A stretch of 38,526 nt of DNA from Treponema sp. (GTDB taxonomy: Bacteria; Spirochaetota; Spirochaetia; Treponematales; Treponemataceae): assembly GCA_016283615.1 (NCBI GenBank), contig JAEENG010000128.1, positions 1 through 38,526 on the forward strand, written 5' to 3'. Positions 10,314 through 20,600 of this stretch are shown here, piece by piece. The notes below the pieces were generated by a model. It did not search any database. It was not told the DNA's origin and saw nothing but the letters and a program-made list of their open reading frames with translations. Both the position numbers and the translations under genes were made by a program. Numbering within the stretch: the stretch's first letter is position 1; the number at the start of each line of letters is the position of its first letter.

Positions 10314-11185
10314 ACCTCTACTTTTTTGGCAACATGTTGAATTATGCTTCTCTTTTGATGATTGCCTCTTCCGGAGCAGCCTTTGCCCTCAAAAACGGCC
10401 AGGTAAATCTCGGCGGCGAAGGTCAGATTTATCTCGGAGGCTTTACAGGCGCAATTTTTATAAACTTTCTTGTACGCACAACTCTTATGCCGGCCTGGGC
10501 AGTTATTACCGCTGCAATGCTTGGAGCGGTTTTGTGCGGCGTCCTTTTTAATTTTCTCTGCGCACTGTTAAAACTCCACAAGGGCGCCGATGAACTTTTA
10601 ACAACATTTCTGCTCAGTTCTGCGCTGATTCCGCTGATTGACGGGGCTATCGCAGGCCCGCTGCGCACAAAGGAAGGTAATCTTCTGTGCACAGAATTTA
10701 TTCCCGGAAACATGCATTTGTGGAATCTTTTACCGCCATCAAGCCTTAATATAAGCGCTTTTTTTGCCGTTGCAATCTGCATTTTCTCGGCACTTATTCT
10801 TACAAAAACTTATTTTGGAAAAAAAATCTATCTGTACGGTATTGCCCCGGACTTTACAGTTTACAGCGGCTACTCAAAATTCAGCAGGGTGAGCATTCCG
10901 TTATGCCTTTGCGGAGCACTCCACAGTCTTGCGGGCTTTTTTGCCGTCACAGGAACTTATTACACCTGTCACTCAGGCTTTTACGCAGGAGCCGGCTGGA
11001 ACGCATTGAGCATCGCACTTTTGTCAAAATCAAATCCTGTCGTGATAATTTTTGTTTCGCTTTTTTACAGTCTGATTTTTACTTTTGCACAAAACTTGAC
11101 TTTACAGAATACGTTCGGCTTTGATCTGCCGTCGCTTTTCCAGGGAGTGATTTTCTTACTGATTGCATTGAGGAAGGTAAAATGA
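10310..11185 (+). CDS. ABC nucleoside-type importer permease 1 (BPD_transp_2 family)
   Basis: Inner-membrane permease of the YufP/RbsC class, 291 aa with about eight hydrophobic segments. The family signature is visible as NLGGEGQIYLGGFTGA and later as YYTCHSGFYAGAGWNALSIALLSKSNP, the conserved transmembrane motif of BMP-type importers. The start TTG at 10310 overlaps the ATPase stop, preceded by AAAAGGAG. The 3' end overlaps the second permease by 4 nt. The protein is shorter at the N-terminus than typical YufP, and works as a heterodimer with the next gene product. Confidence 0.85.
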   Translation: MNLYFFGNMLNYASLLMIASSGAAFALKNGQVNLGGEGQIYLGGFTGAIFINFLVRTTLMPAWAVITAAMLGAVLCGVLFNFLCALLKLHKGADELLTTFLLSSALIPLIDGAIAGPLRTKEGNLLCTEFIPGNMHLWNLLPPSSLNISAFFAVAICIFSALILTKTYFGKKIYLYGIAPDFTVYSGYSKFSRVSIPLCLCGALHSLAGFFAVTGTYYTCHSGFYAGAGWNALSIALLSKSNPVVIIFVSLFYSLIFTFAQNLTLQNTFGFDLPSLFQGVIFLLIALRKVK

Positions 11186-12018
11186 GTTTTTCAGTTGAAT
11201 TAATATTATCGTTTCTGATATTTTCTGCGCCTCTTTTACTTGCTTCAATCGGAGCCCTGATCAGCGAAAGAAGCGGTCACTCAGCCCTCTTTATGGAAGG
11301 AATTATCAATGCAGGCGCCTTTGCATGTTTTGCCTTTACCCACGCAGCTTCTTCAAGAATCGCAGGCGCCGTTCTTGCGCTTATTTTTGTGACAGTTTTA
11401 TTCAGGATTATTTTCAGGGCAGTTTTGTCTTCAAATTCAAACGAATTTATCGTTTACCTCGCATTGAATCTTTTATCCGGCGCCCTCATAAGTTTATTCA
11501 GTTTTTTGATATTCAAAAGCCGTGGAGTTTTACAACAGACCTGCGAAACTCAGAATATATTTTTAATCCGCCTCGTGACCGCCGCCGCTTCCTATTCAAT
11601 AAGTGCAGTTCTCGTCGCATTTTTACATGCAACAAACACCGGTCTAAAGCTTAGAATCACCGGAACGGACAAGGCCCTTCTTAAAATACAGAAAGTTGAC
11701 ACCAGCCGCCTTGAACTTATGGCTTTGACCATCGCCGCATTCTGCGGATGTGCGTGCGGCTGTGTTTTGACAAACCGTCTGCAGGCCTTTGTCCCAAACA
11801 TTGCAAGCGGAACAGGATGGCTTGCACTTGCCGCAGTATTTTTGGGCAAAAAAAACACGGCCCTTACAATCGCAGCCGTGTTCATTTTTAGTATCGCGCA
11901 GTTTGCAGCGACAAATATTCAGAACTTTACAACCTTTCAGGCAGTTCCTTCAAGTTTACTTCTGGCACTGCCCTATTTAATCGCTTTGTTCTGTATCAGT
12001 ATACGCTCAAAATCTTAG
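11182..12018 (+). CDS. ABC nucleoside-type importer permease 2 (BPD_transp_2 family)
   Basis: Second membrane subunit (YufQ class), 278 aa, hydrophobic throughout. The motifs ISERSGHSALFMEGIINAGAFA near the N-terminus and FVPNIASGTGWLALAAVFLGKKN in the C-terminal half match the conserved loops of this family. It starts within an ATGA overlap with permease 1, with GAGGAAGG just upstream, so it is translationally coupled. Its last 23 nt overlap the end of convergent lysS, leaving no room for a terminator between the two operons. Confidence 0.85.
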   Translation: MSFSVELILSFLIFSAPLLLASIGALISERSGHSALFMEGIINAGAFACFAFTHAASSRIAGAVLALIFVTVLFRIIFRAVLSSNSNEFIVYLALNLLSGALISLFSFLIFKSRGVLQQTCETQNIFLIRLVTAAASYSISAVLVAFLHATNTGLKLRITGTDKALLKIQKVDTSRLELMALTIAAFCGCACGCVLTNRLQAFVPNIASGTGWLALAAVFLGKKNTALTIAAVFIFSIAQFAATNIQNFTTFQAVPSSLLLALPYLIALFCISIRSKS

Positions 12019-13627
12019 AAAGCTTTTCTTTACCGATAATCTTCATAAAGTTTGCAAGGCGCGGGCCCTGGTCTTTATTGATAATCGCATGATAAAGGGC
12101 TGTAAAGAGCGATTTTGCGTCCAGACCAAGTTCAGTTGCAATGTCGTACATAGCCTGCTGGCAGTCACGGTCAGTTGCAAAAGTTCCAATCTTTGGTACA
12201 ACTTCGTCTCTTACGCGTTTTACAGCTGTAAGCATGTCGCCTGTAATATCATCTGACTTGCTGCCGTCATTGCGGATTGTAAAGCACATATCAGGAGCGC
12301 AGTCCGGAGCACTTTCTGTAATCCAGTACCATGCGCATGCACAGCGGCGGCGGAGTGTTTCTTCCTGTTCTGGTTTTACGTCACCAAGAGAAGCGATTAC
12401 TGCATCAACATCTCCTGAGTAAGTCTGGAGAAGAGTTGTCAAAAGACGGAATGGAACCTGGTAAGGCATTACTTTTGGCATGCCGTCAATCTGGCTCAAT
12501 TCGTAGAGGCGCTTTTCGCGGAGCAGAAGCTGTTCACGTTTTGCTGGATCCTTTTCTTTTGGTTCTTCAACTCCCCAAACGAGGCGTTCTGTTCTGTCGT
12601 ATGCTTCGTACAATGTCAAAACATCCAGGTCGAACGAAATTGAGAATTCATGATCAACTTTGTTTGAAGCAAAAATATAGCGGAGAACTTCGCCCTGATA
12701 AACTTCGAGAGCATCTACGAGAGAGATAACCTTTCCTTTTGAAGAAGACATCTTTCCAGGAACTCCCTTGAGTTTTACAAAGTCATACTTCATTGTTACA
12801 GGAGCGTCCCAGCCGTAAAGCTGTTTAGAAACGAGTTTTGCTGTATCGTATGAACCGCCCGGAGAAATATGGTCTTTTCCGCCAGGTTCAAAGCAAACCT
12901 TTTCTTCGTTCCATCTCATCGGCCAGTCTACACGCCATCCGAGTTTGAATTCTTTTGAAGTGCGGAGGTCACCCTTTTCTACGTGGCCGCAGGCATTACA
13001 TTTGTATGTAATTCCGTATTCGCCGTCATATTCGAGGATTTCTGTTTCGTCTTTGTTACATTTGCAGCAGAATGCGGCAACAGGCCAGTAAACGTCGCTG
13101 TCCTTCATTTTGTGTTCATCATCGCGGTATTCGTTGAGGCACTTTTTGATAACATCGCGTTTCTGCATTGCGATTTTCATGCCTTCTGTGTAGCGGTTTG
13201 CGCGGTAGCGGCTTGCCTGATACAAAAATTCAGGATGAATACCAACGCGCGGAAGCTGGTTTTCGATATCTTTTTCGTGGTGACGGGCATAGTTTTCGTC
13301 ACGGTCAAAGGTATCCGGAACCATAGTAATCGGATAGCGCAGGTATTTTTCGAGAACTTCAGGTTTTGGCATGTTTGCAGGAACCTTACGGAATACATCG
13401 TAGTCGTCCCATGAGTAAATAAAGCGTACATTCTTGCCGCGGTCGCGAAGTGCACGAACAACTAAATCTACGGTGATAATTTCGCGGAAGTTACCGATAT
13501 GAACTGTTCCCGACGGAGTAATACCAGAAGCACAAGTGTAAGAATCTCTGTCTCCCTTGGCTTTAATAATGCGTTCTGCCTGCTGGTCAGCCCAGTGGCA
13601 AAGTTCTTTTTCGTTTCTTTGTGACAT
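11996..13627 (-). CDS. lysS: Lysyl-tRNA synthetase, class I (archaeal type)
   Basis: Charges tRNA-Lys. This is the class I enzyme (LysRS1, also called lysK), found in archaea, spirochaetes and a few other bacteria, and unrelated to the class II LysS. The HIGH motif is in TPSGTVHIGNFREI and KMSKS in KMSSSKGKV. A zinc-ribbon-like CCKC...CNAC insert lies between them. I place the start at MSQRNEKEL (13627), giving 543 aa. The ORF-track start at 13753 adds 42 residues that overlap the neighbouring SPOR gene. A TTGTAC-17-TATAAT promoter ends 9 nt before 13627, supporting the shorter form. Convergent with the transporter operon, overlapping by 23 nt. Confidence 0.95.
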   Translation of the reverse strand: MSQRNEKELCHWADQQAERIIKAKGDRDSYTCASGITPSGTVHIGNFREIITVDLVVRALRDRGKNVRFIYSWDDYDVFRKVPANMPKPEVLEKYLRYPITMVPDTFDRDENYARHHEKDIENQLPRVGIHPEFLYQASRYRANRYTEGMKIAMQKRDVIKKCLNEYRDDEHKMKDSDVYWPVAAFCCKCNKDETEILEYDGEYGITYKCNACGHVEKGDLRTSKEFKLGWRVDWPMRWNEEKVCFEPGGKDHISPGGSYDTAKLVSKQLYGWDAPVTMKYDFVKLKGVPGKMSSSKGKVISLVDALEVYQGEVLRYIFASNKVDHEFSISFDLDVLTLYEAYDRTERLVWGVEEPKEKDPAKREQLLLREKRLYELSQIDGMPKVMPYQVPFRLLTTLLQTYSGDVDAVIASLGDVKPEQEETLRRRCACAWYWITESAPDCAPDMCFTIRNDGSKSDDITGDMLTAVKRVRDEVVPKIGTFATDRDCQQAMYDIATELGLDAKSLFTALYHAIINKDQGPRLANFMKIIGKEKLSKILSVY

Positions 13628-13636
13628 AGTTCTCTG

Positions 13637-13665
13637 ATTATATTGAAAAAAGACTGTTTGTACAA
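13637..13665 (-). promoter_or_regulatory. lysS promoter, very short or no leader
   Basis: Minus strand TTGTAC, 17 nt, TATAAT, then 9 nt to the chosen ATG. There is only a weak GAGA in place of an SD. This fixes the lysS start downstream of the annotated ORF start. Confidence 0.6.
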
Positions 13666-13679
13666 TAAAGGGCCGGATT

Positions 13680-14750
13680 CTATTCAAAAACCGGGTAGCA
13701 CTCAAAGCCCGCTGTGCGGAGCTCGTCGCCCATTGTGCCCTTTGAATTTTCATCCACGGCTACAATGTAGTAAGTTGTGCCGCTCGGTCTGACTTCGCTG
13801 GTGATGGTGGCTGTAAAACCTTTGTCCTTGAGACGGTCTACGAGGCCCTGTGCGTTTGACTTGTCTTTAAAAAGTCCGAGCTGCTGGCGTACGACTTTTT
13901 CCTGCTTTTCGGCTGTTTTTTCAGGGGCGGTCTTTTTAGTTGAATCCGTCTTGTCTGAAGAAGTTTTGTCCGAAGCCGCCTTGTCTTTTGTTGAATTTTC
14001 TTTTTTTTCTACGACAGTGCCTGTAAGTTCAACATCCGGTGTTGATGTGGAAGAGCGTGGAACAAAATACCAGAATGGCGCCGGCAGAGTCTGTGCCTGA
14101 CCTTTAACGATTGCAGCTTCCGGCGATTTTGGGTATTCATTTTTAAGCCTGTCTGAATAGGACTTTTCGCCTGTGATGTGCCACAAAGTAAGCAAAACCT
14201 GCGGGCAGACCGGCTTCATAGATTCAAGGGTTGAATAAGTTTTGAGCATGGCAACGGATTCTGTCGTGTCGCTGATTTTTGTTGAACGGCACAAGACGCA
14301 CCACTGCTCGTACAGTTTTACGTATGCAATAATCTGATTGTTTTTTGAGGAGCGCACCGGAGAATTCAAATAAGTCTGGGCAGAGTTATAATCTCCAAAA
14401 CTTAAGGCGCATCTTACTGCGTCGATTACAAGCTGTTCGCTCGTTTTTTTTGGCATTCCTTCTGCATCACCTGCAGCGATTGCCGCAGCACTTGCGTACG
14501 AGTTAAGCGCATCCTGATACAAGCCCTTCTGCTCCTGGACGCTTCCTAAAAATGCCCATGCGCTTCTTTTGTCGGAAGCAGCCGTCAAAGAAGGAATCTG
14601 CTTTTTTAAGTACTGGATACTCTGATCAATCGTGTCTTTTTTTGCGCTTTCCTTAGCAAGCGAAAGTGCGGTTTGTGCGGTCTGTGCAGTCTGTGCGCTC
14701 AACGCAGATGCAATAAAAAGTGAACAGAGCAGGGATGCGAGTTTTTTCAT
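13680..14750 (-). CDS. Exported TPR and SPOR-domain protein
   Basis: Predicted periplasmic cell-envelope protein, 356 aa. Residues 1-19 form a signal peptide (MKKLASLLCSLFIASALSA). Residues ~30-220 are helical with TPR-like periodicity (AWAFLGSVQEQKGLYQDALNSY). Residues ~250-285 are a Lys/Thr/Ser/Asp-rich linker. The last ~70 residues are a SPOR domain (QLGLFKDKSNAQGLVDRLKDKG ... YYIVAV), a fold that binds denuded septal peptidoglycan. The ATG overlaps the stop of the LapA-like gene (TGATG), so the two are coupled. The signal-cleavage region holds three 9-nt repeats encoding AQT. Precise role unknown; cell division or wall remodelling is inferred from SPOR. Confidence 0.82.
   Translation of the reverse strand: MKKLASLLCSLFIASALSAQTAQTAQTALSLAKESAKKDTIDQSIQYLKKQIPSLTAASDKRSAWAFLGSVQEQKGLYQDALNSYASAAAIAAGDAEGMPKKTSEQLVIDAVRCALSFGDYNSAQTYLNSPVRSSKNNQIIAYVKLYEQWCVLCRSTKISDTTESVAMLKTYSTLESMKPVCPQVLLTLWHITGEKSYSDRLKNEYPKSPEAAIVKGQAQTLPAPFWYFVPRSSTSTPDVELTGTVVEKKENSTKDKAASDKTSSDKTDSTKKTAPEKTAEKQEKVVRQQLGLFKDKSNAQGLVDRLKDKGFTATITSEVRPSGTTYYIVAVDENSKGTMGDELRTAGFECYPVFE
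14670..14696 (-). repeat. Three 9-bp tandem repeats (AQT codons) at a signal-peptide junction
   Basis: Three units of GCACARACY in coding sense encode AQTAQTAQT right after the hydrophobic signal core of the SPOR protein. The period is a multiple of three, so copy changes keep the frame and would only alter spacing at the cleavage site. Confidence 0.7.
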
Positions 14751-15217
14751 CAGTTTGACGAGCCTCCGTCAACCTTTGGAACATCATTTGGAGAAGTTTT
14801 TTCTTCTTTTTTAGCGGCATCTTTTGCCTTCTGCTTCTGTGCTTTCTGTTCTTTCTGTGCTTTTTGAGTTTCCTTTTCGGCCTTTTTTGCCGCATGCTCG
14901 GCGAGAGTTTTTTCTTTCTGAGCGGCCTTTTCTTTTGCACGCTCTTCTTTCTGAGCCTTCCTTAATTCAAGCTGTTTTTGCTTTTCGGCGGCCTGTTCAA
15001 TTTCTTCTTTTGACATTCTCTTTTTGATGAATGTAAAAGGAGTCATTACGAGCACACCTGCAAAGAAAGAAATCAGGACTGTCAAAAAGGCAGGAATTTT
15101 GTGCAGTGTTACAAATACAAAGTTGATGTCGCAGCGATACGCGTCGCCGAGATTGAATCCACAAAAAATTGTAACAAGAACAAGCAGAATAATAATTCCA
15201 ATAAGTTTAAATGGCAT
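14750..15217 (-). CDS. LapA-like (DUF1049) membrane protein with a charged coiled tail
   Basis: A 155-aa inner-membrane protein. Two hydrophobic segments (residues ~4-22 and ~40-62) flank a short loop (NLGDAYRCDINFVFVTLHKIP), the layout of the lipopolysaccharide-assembly protein A domain. The rest (~70-150) is an almost pure Lys/Ala/Glu/Gln helix, likely a cytoplasmic coiled coil. SD AAAGGGGGA precedes the ATG. It is first of a two-gene unit with the SPOR protein and follows miaB by 39 nt on the same strand. Most treponemes lack LPS, so a role in LPS assembly is doubtful. Confidence 0.7.
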   Translation of the reverse strand: MPFKLIGIIILLVLVTIFCGFNLGDAYRCDINFVFVTLHKIPAFLTVLISFFAGVLVMTPFTFIKKRMSKEEIEQAAEKQKQLELRKAQKEERAKEKAAQKEKTLAEHAAKKAEKETQKAQKEQKAQKQKAKDAAKKEEKTSPNDVPKVDGGSSN

Positions 15218-15256
15218 ATATCCCCCTTTCGCTTCTTACTTAACTCGCTGGGCAGT

Positions 15257-16663
15257 TTATTCTACCATTATACCTTTAAATGTGTTGCCGCTCAATGATT
15301 CGAGGCGGACTGTTACGAAGGTGCCGATTAATTTTTTGTCGGCTTTAAAGGCTACGCGTTCGTTCTGTTCTGTTTTGCCTAAAAGTTCTGTTTCGTCGTC
15401 GCGACTTACAATGTCGGCTAAAACTTCAATTGTTTTTCCGAGGCGGCTCTTCATCACCTGGCCGGTATGTTTAAGCTGAAGGTCAATCACTTTCTGCAGG
15501 CGCGCTTTCTTTACTTCAACCGGAATCTGATCCGGATACTTTGCGGCAGGAGTTCCTTCGCGCGGATTGTAATAATACATGAAGGCACTTTCAAACTTTA
15601 TTTCTTCCATGAACGAAAGAATATCTTCAAACTGCTCTTCTGTTTCTCCCGGAAAGCCCACCATTAAGTCTGTTATAAGTTCAACATCAGGAATTGCCTT
15701 ACGGAGTTTTTTTACAAGTTCAATAAATTCTTCGCGCGTATTTTTGCGGTTCATGCGGCGGAGAATTTCAGAATTTCCGTGCTGGGCCGCAATGTGAAAG
15801 CCGTGGCATACATGTTTGTCGTGAGCAATCATTTCGATTAATTCATCAGAAAAATCATTCGGGTTTGATGACTCAAAACGAATCCACTTTATGGAAGATG
15901 AAGTTTCATCAAGGTGGCGGCTGATTTTTTTAAGAAGCTTAGGAAAGTTTAATTCCCCGCCCTCTGCAGTTTCATCCTTACAGCGGTAGGCATTTACGTT
16001 TTGTCCCAGAAGGGTAATTTCCTTTACACCGCGTCCTGAAAGATAGTCAATTTCTGCCAGAATCTGCTCTGCCGGGCGGCTCACTTCCCTTCCGCGCACA
16101 TAAGGAACGATACAGTAAGTACAGAAATTATTGCAGCCGTGCATGATCGGAACAAAGGTTGAAAAAGCTTCCTGCTCATAGCTGATTTTAGGGAAGGTAT
16201 ATTCACTTTCTTCTTTAATGTCAAAAGGTTTGTCGTGATTTTCTATGGCAGTAATAATGTCGCCAAACTTGTATTTACCGAAAGTTCCTACGACAAAATC
16301 AATAACCGGATAATCTTTTTTTACGCTGTCCAGAAGACGCTCTGCCATACAGCCCATCAAAACAACATAAAAAGGAACAACGCCGTGTTCTTCAACATAT
16401 TTTACGGCAGGCTGCATTTCTTCAAAACGGGTTTTTGCGCCGGGCTCTTTGTGGCGGATTTTTTTTACGCCTGAATAATAGCCCAGACGTCCGAAAATAC
16501 GGTTTTCAGCAGAGCCCCGGACAGAACACGTATTGATTATTACAACGTCAGCAAGCTCCGGCTTTTCGGCCTTAGACCAGCCGCGGCTGATAAAGAGATT
16601 TTCCACTGCAGCAGATTCTGCAATATTCATTTCGCAGCCGTAAGTTTCAAAAAAATATGTCAC
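15257..16663 (-). CDS. miaB: tRNA-2-methylthio-N6-dimethylallyladenosine synthase
   Basis: Radical-SAM methylthiotransferase that makes ms2i6A at position 37 of tRNAs. The order is the N-terminal UPF0004 domain with three cluster cysteines (YGCEMN, NTCSVR, MGCMAE), the radical-SAM CxxxCxxC motif (CNNFCTYCIVPYVRG), and a C-terminal TRAM domain (last ~65 residues). At 468 aa it is slightly long because of an inserted charged segment (IRHKEPGAKTRFEEMQPAV) before the third cysteine. The start is GTG at 16663 (VTYFFETYG), with AGGAG 7 nt upstream. Confidence 0.95.
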   Translation of the reverse strand: MTYFFETYGCEMNIAESAAVENLFISRGWSKAEKPELADVVIINTCSVRGSAENRIFGRLGYYSGVKKIRHKEPGAKTRFEEMQPAVKYVEEHGVVPFYVVLMGCMAERLLDSVKKDYPVIDFVVGTFGKYKFGDIITAIENHDKPFDIKEESEYTFPKISYEQEAFSTFVPIMHGCNNFCTYCIVPYVRGREVSRPAEQILAEIDYLSGRGVKEITLLGQNVNAYRCKDETAEGGELNFPKLLKKISRHLDETSSSIKWIRFESSNPNDFSDELIEMIAHDKHVCHGFHIAAQHGNSEILRRMNRKNTREEFIELVKKLRKAIPDVELITDLMVGFPGETEEQFEDILSFMEEIKFESAFMYYYNPREGTPAAKYPDQIPVEVKKARLQKVIDLQLKHTGQVMKSRLGKTIEVLADIVSRDDETELLGKTEQNERVAFKADKKLIGTFVTVRLESLSGNTFKGIMVE

Positions 16664-16748
16664 GATGACTCCTGAAAATTAAACTCAGGGAAGTCTAGCA
16701 GAAACAGGGGATTTTTTCTATACATACAGGTAAGAAGCGGTTCTGTTT

Positions 16749-17048
16749 TCAGATGGCCCGCTGGTACTTAGTTACATCAAGTGGTTCAAGCACTGTCTTC
16801 AATGATGCAGAAACAGATTCATTATCTGTATTTTTATATTCAATTTTTACGTGAAAGTTTGATTTGAGTCCTGTGATGAATTCGTCCGCCCACGATGGTG
16901 CAAGAACTTTTACTTTTGCAAAATCAAGAGAAATAATATCATTGTCTTTTAAATCCCTAAAAAGATATGCTGAGGCCCCAAGAAAAGCCTCTCGACCTGC
17001 AGGTCTCGACATAAGCATCTCTCCAAAAGTTGACATATCTACTGTCAT
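16749..17048 (-). CDS. STAS-like protein (DUF4325)
   Basis: A 99-aa protein with the DUF4325/STAS-like pattern: a predicted strand (IISLDFAKVKVLAPSWADEF) in the position of the SpoIIAA-like core, then FITGLKSNF. Such proteins are found beside GHKL ATPases, as here: the upstream ATPase gene stops immediately before this ATG (TAA-ATG with no gap), and the SD AAGGAG lies inside the ATPase 3' end. By analogy with anti-sigma and anti-anti-sigma partners it probably forms a protein-level switch with the ATPase, but no conserved phosphorylatable Ser is evident by eye. Confidence 0.72.
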   Translation of the reverse strand: MTVDMSTFGEMLMSRPAGREAFLGASAYLFRDLKDNDIISLDFAKVKVLAPSWADEFITGLKSNFHVKIEYKNTDNESVSASLKTVLEPLDVTKYQRAI

Positions 17049-17603
17049 TTAATTCTCCTTACAGGATAAAATACAAAAGCATCCTTTATGATTATAATCT
17101 GATTGAATAAAAGTATACCCATTTCCATCGGCAGCGCATACAGCATTTCCGGACTGGAAATAAAAATCCCATTTATTTTCAACTACAGAAGAAATAACAA
17201 ATTTTAGACCATTACCACGCATTTCAGGAGCCCGACCAGAAACGGCCTGTGTAAATGCAATTTGAATTGCCTGCATGTCATTCTGAATGTTTTTTACAAC
17301 CCGTGAAAGCGTGTCTTTTAATCCCGCGCCAAAATCACACATAAAAATATGCTGTGGTGCAGAATCGAAATCGCAAAACACCCCTTTCGGAACATCAATC
17401 GGAAAGGAAAAATTATGGTCAAATGTGTTAGCACCAATTTCGCCAACTACGGCACCAAGAAGCCAGTTTTCAGAATGAGCAGTATATGAAGAAAGTCTTG
17501 CATCAAAAACATCTCTGGTTCGTGATATTGAGTCAACATATTGACCATCTTTTATACGAGAAATCTTTTCAATAAAAGACTGAACTATATTTTCAGAAAT
17601 CAA
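17049..17603 (-). CDS. GHKL-fold ATPase paired with the STAS-like protein
   Basis: A 184-aa cytoplasmic protein with a histidine-kinase-like ATP-binding fold. The N box is GAVVGEIGANTFDHN, the G1 box CDFGAGL, and a G2-like segment is RGNGLKFV. There is no dimerisation-histidine or receiver domain, so it resembles the SpoIIAB/RsbW class or stand-alone GHKL modules, not a sensor kinase. It starts at TTG (17603), with AGGTG 6 nt upstream, and is immediately followed by the STAS-like gene. Its target (sigma factor or other) is not in the window. Confidence 0.7.
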   Translation of the reverse strand: MISENIVQSFIEKISRIKDGQYVDSISRTRDVFDARLSSYTAHSENWLLGAVVGEIGANTFDHNFSFPIDVPKGVFCDFDSAPQHIFMCDFGAGLKDTLSRVVKNIQNDMQAIQIAFTQAVSGRAPEMRGNGLKFVISSVVENKWDFYFQSGNAVCAADGNGYTFIQSDYNHKGCFCILSCKEN

Positions 17604-17647
17604 TTAAAACACCTGAAAAGCATGATACCATACACTTTCCGAAAAAT

Positions 17648-20600
17648 CTACTTCTGCTTCACCTCACTCATTACGCTTGTGCCGTCGGCAAAGTGGAAGA
17701 TAGTCACGTATGAGTAGCCGGATGGAATCTCGCTGACTGGGGCTGTGTAGGTGGCGGTTGAAGTATTGTCCAGCCAGACGCTGTTGATGAGCTTTAAGCC
17801 ATACTCGCGGCCTTTTGTTTCCCAGATGGCTTTGATGTAGGTTTCATCATCAACGGCTGGGTCTATGGCTTTGGCTTCTGCAAGTTTTACGTCCAGGTCG
17901 CCCAGCATATCTGTTGGGAATGTCATGGTGTGGGCAAAACATGGTGCATCGTAATAAACCTGATATGCACCACCGAGTCCTGGAATTACAGATTTGCTTT
18001 TGCAGCAGGCGGCTTTTTCTGAAGCGGATTTGAGTTCGTAGGCAGGACACATAAAAGTATAGCAAGAATTAAAATGTGGAGCATTTATTATTCCTATCAT
18101 TTTTTCATATATTGTATAGATTTGAAAAAATGATGTGTTTTCTCCCGCAGAATATGAAAACTCCAGAGGCTCATCTTTATCACGTTGAGTTCTTCCCATT
18201 AATTTTTGCCATTTATTATCTGAAAGTTCATTAATATGAGTCATTTCCCACCAGTCTGAAAAGTCATTCCTCTCTATTTCTATTTTTTTAATTTTTTCAA
18301 CATAAAGTTTAGAATCATTCATATAGACTTTAGGGGAACCTGGAACTGTAATGTTGGATACAGAATAAGAAGTTATTCCTTCATTTCCGTAATTATCCTT
18401 AAGATGAAATACAATATCATAATCACCTTCAACAAAGTTATCATAATTTAAACAAATTTGCGTTGCAGATTCTTCATCATAAGAGGCTTTTTGAGGAATC
18501 AATCCAATTAGAGAACTTTTATCATATTTTATTGTAGCTTTAATACTACTTTTTCTAATCATATAATAATCGAACTCATTTAATCCTAATGTATTTTTAA
18601 CTATTCCAGCATCTCCGCCATCAGTCGGAAAAAATTTATATTCGGAGGAAGAACCAATTTTATAGGCTGAAAATAACCATGCATTATTCGGTGCGGAAAC
18701 ATATTTGTAATCGTTAACCCAATGAACATCAAAATATGGTGCTATATTGTCGTAAGTAGCATTGATAGTTCCATAGTCATAGTCATAGTCATCACTTTTA
18801 AATACTTGTGAAGTATTATTGTTTTTTGCAAAAAGCGTTACTGTATATGAATTTCCACTTGGAACAGTAAAATCAAAATCTGCATAATTAGAATCACCAT
18901 AACATACTCCATAAGTAAAACCTGGTGTCTTTGTGAAATTGTCTGACACATGAACAGTATGTGTTCCTGCATTTTTTTGTTTTGAGGCATCTTCAACTGT
19001 AAATGAAATTGTTTCTGGAAACGATGGTTCGTTTGTTTCATTCTCGACATCCGTTACAAGCTGCTTACCATCATTATCATAAGAAATATACAGTGTATAA
19101 GGTTTTTCTGGCATTGCCGAATAGTAATAAACATTACTTGTAATTTTTGTAAACGGTAAAATATAAAGTTTGTAAATACCGGCAGGACAAAATGTCGTAT
19201 CAAAAAATGAATAAAATGATAACCTAAAACCATATGAATCCGCATTTTCTCTAATTCTATATTCTGAAACTGCTGAATTTGTATTTTCCTGAAATGTATA
19301 CAAGACAATATATCCATCTGATTTATTAACATAATCAAAGCTATAATAATAATCAGTAAATATACCTTCTCCAGCATGAACAGCCATTGATTGTTTTTTT
19401 CGTGAAACTATACAGGATTGAGCAGGTAGATTAATATTTAGTGTCTTCACATTTCCAACTTCATCAAAAATTGACAGTTTTACAAAGCAATATTTATCTG
19501 CCTGTCGGTCGAATGAAAACAGTCTATCTTCAGAACCTGTTACTGAATTTGTGATGCTGTTTTGCGAATAGCCCCAACTAAACCTATATTTACATAAACT
19601 TTTTTTGCCTTCATAAAATGTTTCTCCGGAAAAGTTATTATTTCTAAAATCAAATTCTTCTGTAATAATGCCATTATCATCGGAAGTTCTGTTATTAATA
19701 AAATTATCATAAATCGAAAAATAAAGACCGTAGCTTGCCGTCGAATTTTTCTCAGCATCCTTAGAAGTTGGATTTCCATTTCTTAAAGGTAAATTGGGTT
19801 TTGATGCTTCACTATCGTTGAGTGTTGTGTCCTTAATCACATACCAGGTTCGCGTTGCTTTACTTCCAGCGTAATCTTCGAAAACAAAATCCAGTTGAAC
19901 AACTCCATCGAATAGAGACTGCAATTCATATACCTGTTTAGTAAACATGGCTGCCGTATAAGGCTCACTAGCTTTACAAGCCTGACTTGTTACAGTTGCA
20001 TCAACAGTTCTGATAAGTGTCTCCTGAATTGTAAGCTGCTTGTATCCAGAGCCCTCGTCTGAGACTGTGGCATCAAAATAAATCTTCGCGCCTACATGAT
20101 TAAGAGGGTAGGTTTTTGCAGTAAAATTTGTAAAGGCAAGTGTAGAAAGTTCTGTGTATGTGTCGTTCTCCACAGCAGTATATTCATCAGAACTGTTCTT
20201 TTGAATATCAAAACCGCGTTTGTACATTTTCATTGTAACTGTCGGAGCGATAGTTTCCATATTATGATTAATTCTGTACACCCATGAGGCATCGGCTTCT
20301 TTGAGTCTGTTGCCGTCTGTGTCGCTCACTTTTGAAATATCAAATACTATGCGGATGTTTCTTAAGTCGCTGTCATTTTTTACCAGGGCATCGCGGATGG
20401 TGTTCTTTGGTTTTAAGGTCAAAGTTTTTCCGTCAGCTGACCAGGAAGGAGCGTTGAAGTATTCTTCGTAATGTTCGTATTCATTTGAAGGATTTACAAT
20501 CTGAATTGTTCCCTTCATTCCCTGCGCATCGGCTTCTGAATACAGGTTAAAGGTGTCGGTTTTCATTGCTTTATTAAATATAATTACAACCGGGGTATCG

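Noticed and set aside
13627-13753. N-terminal extension of lysS in the ORF track
   Set aside because: It overlaps the 3' end of the SPOR gene and includes the probable lysS promoter; the family starts near MSQRNEKE.
14824-15027. Plus-strand ORFs opposite the LapA-like tail
   Set aside because: Repetitive Lys/Ala/Glu codons on the minus strand leave opposite frames open by chance.
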